Shown: piece by piece, positions 6,194 to 9,100 of the stretch
Position numbering within the stretch: position 1 is the first letter of the stretch
Layout: every line of letters begins with the position of its first letter
NCBI GenBank assembly: GCA_021823385.1
Contig: JAKAOC010000063.1
Location: 1-9,100, forward strand
DNA length: 9,100 bases
Direction: 5' to 3'
Origin: Actinomycetes bacterium
GTDB taxonomy: Bacteria > Actinomycetota > Acidimicrobiia > Acidimicrobiales > Acidimicrobiaceae
The notes under the pieces: model-generated
What the model was told of the DNA's origin: nothing
The model's input: the letters and a program-made list of their open reading frames with translations, nothing else
The model's database searches: none
Made by a program: the position numbers and the translations under genes

Positions 6194-6201
6194 TGCACGC
6201 T

Positions 6202-6762
6202 GTGAAGATCCAACGCAACGAGCGCCCCAGAGAAGATGTTCCGATCCGCCCGCTGTCTGAGGTAGCAGAGGCCGCGATGCGCTTCGTAGTCCAAGAAGCT
6301 GGATTCGCGCAGGTTTACACCGTCAATCGGGAGGGCTTCCCAGTCGGGCGGACCATGGTGGCAGTGCTGAATCCGGACTGGAGCGCCACCCTGGTGCAGC
6401 GCAAGGTGCACAGGCGGATCGGCCAACTACAGCGCAATCCAAACGTCGAGATTCTTTGGCTGGGCGAGCCCGCGGCTGATTCGGTGAACGACCGGCCGCA
6501 CGTCTACGACTGGGGCCTGACGATTCCTCGAGCAGTCTTCCTTCGCGGAACCGCACGTTTCATGAGTGATGGCGAGCTTCTCGAGACCTTCATCACCCGG
6601 ACGGCAATTCAGAGGGGCAAAGGGTTGACCAAGGCGCCGGAGAGGGATCGGGAAAACGTGTTGGAGGAGCTGTTGGGCATCGTTATACAGCCCGTTCAGG
6701 TGCGCGTTGAAGGCTTCGGCACCGGCGCGGAGTCCTTTACTTGGAAGGTGGGGGAGCTTTGA
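6202..6762 (+). CDS. Pyridoxamine 5'-phosphate oxidase-like (FMN/F420 split barrel) protein
   Basis: The protein is 186 residues from GTG 6202 (189 from the alternative GTG 6193). The pattern VYTVNREGFPVGRTMVAVL (about 39-57), then WSATLVQRKVHRRIGQLQRN, then VEILWL, then RAVFLRGTARFMSDGEL, and a C-terminal PVQVRVEGFG strand matches the split-barrel flavin/F420-binding fold: strand-turn-strand with an Arg after Gly, a K/R-rich helix and 'L.G.A....D.E' late in the domain. The family includes FMN oxidases, F420-dependent reductases, heme enzymes and inactive cofactor-binding proteins; cofactor and reaction cannot be read here. Its TGA overlaps the next start (TTGA), so the two are probably translationally coupled. 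It is the first gene of the rightward operon and presumably supplies a redox step or protective function in the pathway. Confidence 0.72.
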   Translation: MKIQRNERPREDVPIRPLSEVAEAAMRFVVQEAGFAQVYTVNREGFPVGRTMVAVLNPDWSATLVQRKVHRRIGQLQRNPNVEILWLGEPAADSVNDRPHVYDWGLTIPRAVFLRGTARFMSDGELLETFITRTAIQRGKGLTKAPERDRENVLEELLGIVIQPVQVRVEGFGTGAESFTWKVGEL

Positions 6763-7157
6763 GCGTCAAGACCATCCTGGGCTACGACATTGTGGAAGGG
6801 GTGTCCGAAGAGGACTACGAGCACTGGCTTTTCGACATCCACGTGCCAGACATCCTTGCCAATCCACACGTCGACCGTCTCTCCTTCAACAAAGTCCTGG
6901 GTCCGGTGGGCAGGGCGAGCGACGGATCCGCAACTTCGGACGGCCAGCTTACGTTCTACCGCATAGCTGAGATGGAATTTGCCGATATGGAGGCCTACCA
7001 GGCTTACCTCAAGTGGTTTGAGGCGCACCCCGTACCCGCGTCGCGTGGGCCCGCGGGCCGCACGGCCTTCCGCTTCTACTTGATCACCGACTCCGTCGTC
7101 AGCGACAGAAACGGTTATCTACCCCCGTCGTTCCTGGACCTTCAAGGCGAATCGTAG
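6759..7157 (+). CDS. EthD-like dimeric alpha/beta barrel protein
   Basis: The protein is 132 residues from TTG 6759. This start overlaps the preceding TGA by four bases (TTGA) and has AAGGTGG at 6745-6751 upstream; an in-frame TTG at 6741 is the alternative but lies inside the previous gene without its own ribosome site. The pattern VKTILGYDIVEGVSEEDYEHWLF followed by DIHVPDILANPHVDRLSFNKVLGPV (split here), then LTFYRIAEMEFADMEAYQAYL and a C-terminal FRFYLITDSV strand has the ferredoxin-like beta-alpha-beta layout of EthD/stress-responsive A-B barrel proteins: first strand, 'W' before helix, 'H.P', 'Y...E..F.d..a....'. Such small proteins often act in oxidative catabolism as monooxygenases, decarboxylases or lactone-handling enzymes, or as carriers. 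No specific activity can be assigned. Confidence 0.65.
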   Translation: MSVKTILGYDIVEGVSEEDYEHWLFDIHVPDILANPHVDRLSFNKVLGPVGRASDGSATSDGQLTFYRIAEMEFADMEAYQAYLKWFEAHPVPASRGPAGRTAFRFYLITDSVVSDRNGYLPPSFLDLQGES

Positions 7158-7168
7158 CCGTGGGCGCC

Positions 7169-7174
7169 GAGGAG
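7169..7174 (+). promoter_or_regulatory. Ribosome binding site deciding ATG 7181
   Basis: GAGGAG, six bases before ATG 7181. The earlier in-frame GTG at 7160 has no comparable site, so ATG 7181 is taken as the start of the MmgE/PrpD gene. Confidence 0.65.
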
Positions 7175-7180
7175 CGGCAG

Positions 7181-8569
7181 ATGAGGGCGGACGTGGATGG
7201 CATCAGGGATGCCATCGGGCGCCTTGGCTCCTTTGCCGCTGATTTTTCGCTCACCGATTTGGGGAAGCCGACGCTGGCGTCGCTGCGCAAGGTGCTGCAT
7301 GACTCCCTGGCCGTTCTGGTGTCCGGCGGACTCCTCCCCGAGTCCCGCGCCATCGCCAACGCGGTTCCGGCACCCGACGGGAGGTCGAGCGTTTTCGGGT
7401 TAGCAAAGCGGTTCGGGGTGGTTGATGCCGCCTGGCTGAACGGAACGGCAATGGTTGCGCTGGAGCTCGACGAAGGGAACAAGAGCATTCGTGGTCACGC
7501 CAGTGCGCATGTTCTTCCCGCCATCCTGGCCCTTGCTGAGGAACTCGACGCGGGTGCGCCCGAGGCGCTCTCGGCCTTCGTGGCCGGGCACGAGGTCGCC
7601 AGCCGTTTTGGCGCGGCGGTGCGTCTGAAGCCCGGGGTGCATCCACACGGCAACTGGGGCGCCGTGGGAGCTGCAGCCGCGGCGGCCAAGCTGATGGGTG
7701 CGGATGCCCGGGGCATCGCCGCGGCAATCGACAATGCCGGCGCCCTCGCCCTCGCCACGCCATTCAGTGTCGCAACCAACGGGATGTGGATCCGCAATGC
7801 ATGGGTCGGTGCCTCCAACGCGTCGGGGATTTGGGCGGCCGCGGTGGCGGCAGGCAGCGGGAACACACCGATCTTCGCACCAGCGGCCGAGTCGCTCGGC
7901 GGAATCCTGGGCGACATCGACGCCCAGGTGCTTCTCGATGGGCTCGCTCGCAGCTGGTTCCTGGACAGTGGCTACTTCAAGGTCCATTCGTCATGCTCGT
8001 ACACCCACCCCGCGGCTGACCTGGCCCTAGGCATCTTCGCGGAGCGTGGAGAAGTCCGGAGTGAGGACCTCGATTCCATCCTCGTGGAGACGCATCATTT
8101 AGGGGCCGGCTTGCGCTCATTGGAATGGCCCACTCGGCTTGCCGCAATGTTCTCGATCCCTTGCGTCGTGGCGACCGCTCTCGGGGTGGGCCACTGCCTT
8201 CCCGTCGACTTTGGACTTGAGCAGCGCTCCCTTCAAGAGCGCCATGACCTGGCCGCCAAGGTCGAGGTGGCGCATAACCCCGAGTTTGACCGGGAGCTTC
8301 CGGCGCGGAGGATGACCCGTATGACCATCATCTGGAAGTCCGGGGAGAAGACCGTCCTAGAGGCGGAGAACCCGGTCGGCGATTCCGCGTACCGGCCGCT
8401 TGATCAGGGGGCGATAGAGGCCAAGGCCGAGCGGCTGCTCGGGCCCGAGCTGGCGGCGCGGGCTTCTGAAGCGACCGAGCTGCTGTTGTCTGGTGGAACC
8501 CCTGTTCGAGGGTCACTCTCCGGCCTGCGCACAGCGGCCGCACTTGAGGCCGAGAACTTGGAGGTTTGA
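7181..8569 (+). CDS. MmgE/PrpD family protein (dehydratase, decarboxylase or epimerase)
   Basis: The protein is 462 residues from ATG 7181 (469 from GTG 7160), normal for the family. Seen: WLNGTAMVALELDEGN (85-100), GHASAHVLPAILALAEE (105-121), AFVAGHEVASRFG (132-144), HPHGNWGAVGAAAAAAKLMG (154-173), NGMWIRNAWVGASNASG (200-216), and later YFKVHSSCSYTHPAADLALG, equivalent to the 'fK.y..C...H.a.Da' active-site segment, then EVAHNPEFDRELPARRMTRM in the second domain. The family includes 2-methylcitrate dehydratase PrpD, cis-aconitate decarboxylase and iminodisuccinate epimerase, all acting on di- or tricarboxylates or their amino adducts. In this locus it probably processes an acidic intermediate made by the hydrolases and racemase. 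It is not evidently a methylcitrate-cycle gene, because no PrpC or PrpB is adjacent. It lies 23 bp after the EthD-like gene and one base before the racemase start. Confidence 0.87.
   Translation: MRADVDGIRDAIGRLGSFAADFSLTDLGKPTLASLRKVLHDSLAVLVSGGLLPESRAIANAVPAPDGRSSVFGLAKRFGVVDAAWLNGTAMVALELDEGNKSIRGHASAHVLPAILALAEELDAGAPEALSAFVAGHEVASRFGAAVRLKPGVHPHGNWGAVGAAAAAAKLMGADARGIAAAIDNAGALALATPFSVATNGMWIRNAWVGASNASGIWAAAVAAGSGNTPIFAPAAESLGGILGDIDAQVLLDGLARSWFLDSGYFKVHSSCSYTHPAADLALGIFAERGEVRSEDLDSILVETHHLGAGLRSLEWPTRLAAMFSIPCVVATALGVGHCLPVDFGLEQRSLQERHDLAAKVEVAHNPEFDRELPARRMTRMTIIWKSGEKTVLEAENPVGDSAYRPLDQGAIEAKAERLLGPELAARASEATELLLSGGTPVRGSLSGLRTAAALEAENLEV
8560..8564 (+). promoter_or_regulatory. 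Ribosome binding site of the racemase-family gene
   Basis: GGAGG, six bases before GTG 8571 and within the last codons of the MmgE/PrpD gene. It supports GTG 8571 as the start. Confidence 0.7.
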
Positions 8570-8570
8570 A

Positions 8571-9100
8571 GTGCTGAGAGTCAAGACCATTGCCCCGCTT
8601 CGCCTGGACGACGAGGAGATGGTGCGTCGCCAGGCGCGCTACTCCGCGCTCGCCGCGCCGGGAATGGAGATCGTCCTCGTCAACCTCGAAGGCGAGGATG
8701 CGCCGCTCCGCTTCGACTCCTTCGAGGAGATCGCGGCCTCTGAGAGGCTCACTTGGGAGGAGATCGCTCGTACGAGTTCCGAGTACTTTGACGCGGTGCT
8801 TCCCGACTGCGTCCTCGATCCGGGCTTGGATAAGGCCGCCGACGCGCCGGTCCCTGCCTACGGCATACTACGACTTGCGGCGGGGCATCTTTATTCGCTG
8901 GGGCGAGCCTTCGCCGCGGTCACGCGTAATGACGTGATCGGCCGGGTCCTGGAGGAGAAGATTGCCGCCTATGGCTTCTCGTCGGTGTTTGTGGGCCGCG
9001 AGGTGCTGGACATTGACTTCTGCTTCGTTGCCGAAGGCGTGGGTTGGAACGAGTCCATGGCCCCAATCGCGCTCAAGCTCGCGGACCGAGGCGTCACCGC
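8571..9100 (+). CDS. Asp/Glu/hydantoin racemase family protein, partial (right edge)
   Basis: The first 176 residues are visible; the frame is open to the edge. It begins LRVKTIAPLRLDDEE, with GMEIVLVNLE (31-40), FDAVLPDCVLDPGLD (73-87) and PVPAYGILRLAAGHL (93-107), then FAAVTRND (114-121). This is the layout of hydantoin/allantoin racemases and related Asp/Glu racemase-fold enzymes, in which two cysteines serve as acid/base pair. The first is present as Cys80 in the 'D.v..aC..DPgl' context; the second should lie in the missing C-terminal half. The same fold includes maleate isomerase and arylmalonate decarboxylase, so isomerisation of maleate-like acids is a second possibility. GTG 8571 follows the MmgE/PrpD stop by one base and has a good GGAGG. 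It is the fourth gene of the rightward operon. Confidence 0.8.
   Translation, partial: MLRVKTIAPLRLDDEEMVRRQARYSALAAPGMEIVLVNLEGEDAPLRFDSFEEIAASERLTWEEIARTSSEYFDAVLPDCVLDPGLDKAADAPVPAYGILRLAAGHLYSLGRAFAAVTRNDVIGRVLEEKIAAYGFSSVFVGREVLDIDFCFVAEGVGWNESMAPIALKLADRGVT

Larger units (their letters stand above)
5986..6201. promoter_or_regulatory. Shared divergent control region of the catabolic locus
   Basis: This 216-bp non-coding interval separates the leftward and rightward operons. It is less G+C-rich than its surroundings and packed with inverted repeats, described individually below: a perfect 21-bp palindrome in the middle, two near-identical imperfect palindromes near the two ends, and TTGCG/CGCAA half-sites. 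Outward-facing extended -10-like elements (TGCTAAAGT leftward, TGCTAAAAGT rightward) lie between the central and the outer sites. The simplest reading is that one regulator controls both operons from here. No regulator gene is inside the window. Confidence 0.75.

Noticed and set aside
5986..6201. Riboswitch or small RNA in the divergent region
   Set aside because: The repeats are short, palindromic with 1-3 nt centres and distributed like protein-binding sites. I saw no conserved riboswitch core or terminator.
6760..8590. 16-base near repeat at two gene starts, TGAG(C/A)GTCAAGACCAT at 6760-6775 and 8575-8590
   Set aside because: It has one mismatch and encodes a similar V-K-T-I first strand in two different families, so chance or codon similarity explains it. 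There is no sign of a mobile or regulatory repeat.

Overview
The window reads as bacterial DNA of high G+C, by eye well above 60%. It is densely packed and many genes start with GTG or TTG. Together with the protein families present this suggests an actinobacterium or a similar high-GC soil or aquatic bacterium, but no taxonomic marker gene is present. I see no rRNA, tRNA, CRISPR array, IS element or phage gene.

Left flank (1-2040): a partial minus-strand family 2 glycosyltransferase runs off the left edge. It is divergent from a plus-strand gene of unknown function (1294-2040). These two look unrelated to the rest.

Core (2050-9100): a divergent catabolic-looking locus is organised around one control region at 5986-6201. 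Leftward, four genes are joined by three 4-nt stop/start overlaps: a fumarate-reductase-type FAD oxidoreductase, a CitE-like HpcH/HpaI lyase/aldolase, an isochorismatase-fold cysteine amidohydrolase, and a PuuE-like (polysaccharide deacetylase fold) cyclic-amide hydrolase candidate. Rightward come a PPOX-like flavin/F420 split-barrel protein, a small EthD-like dimeric alpha/beta barrel protein, an MmgE/PrpD-family dehydratase/epimerase/decarboxylase, and the start of an Asp/Glu/hydantoin racemase family enzyme cut by the right edge.

The set suggests breakdown of a small cyclic amide, imide or ureide. The PuuE-like enzyme would open the ring, the cysteine hydrolase would remove ammonia or a carbamoyl group, and the racemase-family enzyme would isomerise or racemise the acid. 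The FAD, CitE-like and MmgE/PrpD enzymes would carry the resulting di- or tricarboxylic skeleton into central metabolism. The substrate is an inference; cyclic imide/maleamate-like, hydantoin-like and allantoin-like routes all fit part of the set.

The control region holds a perfect 21-bp palindrome, two nearly identical 16-bp imperfect palindromes 126 bp apart in the same orientation, and further TTGCG/CGCAA half-sites. Candidate extended -10 elements face outward. This resembles an operator system for an IclR-type or similar regulator, whose gene is not in the window.
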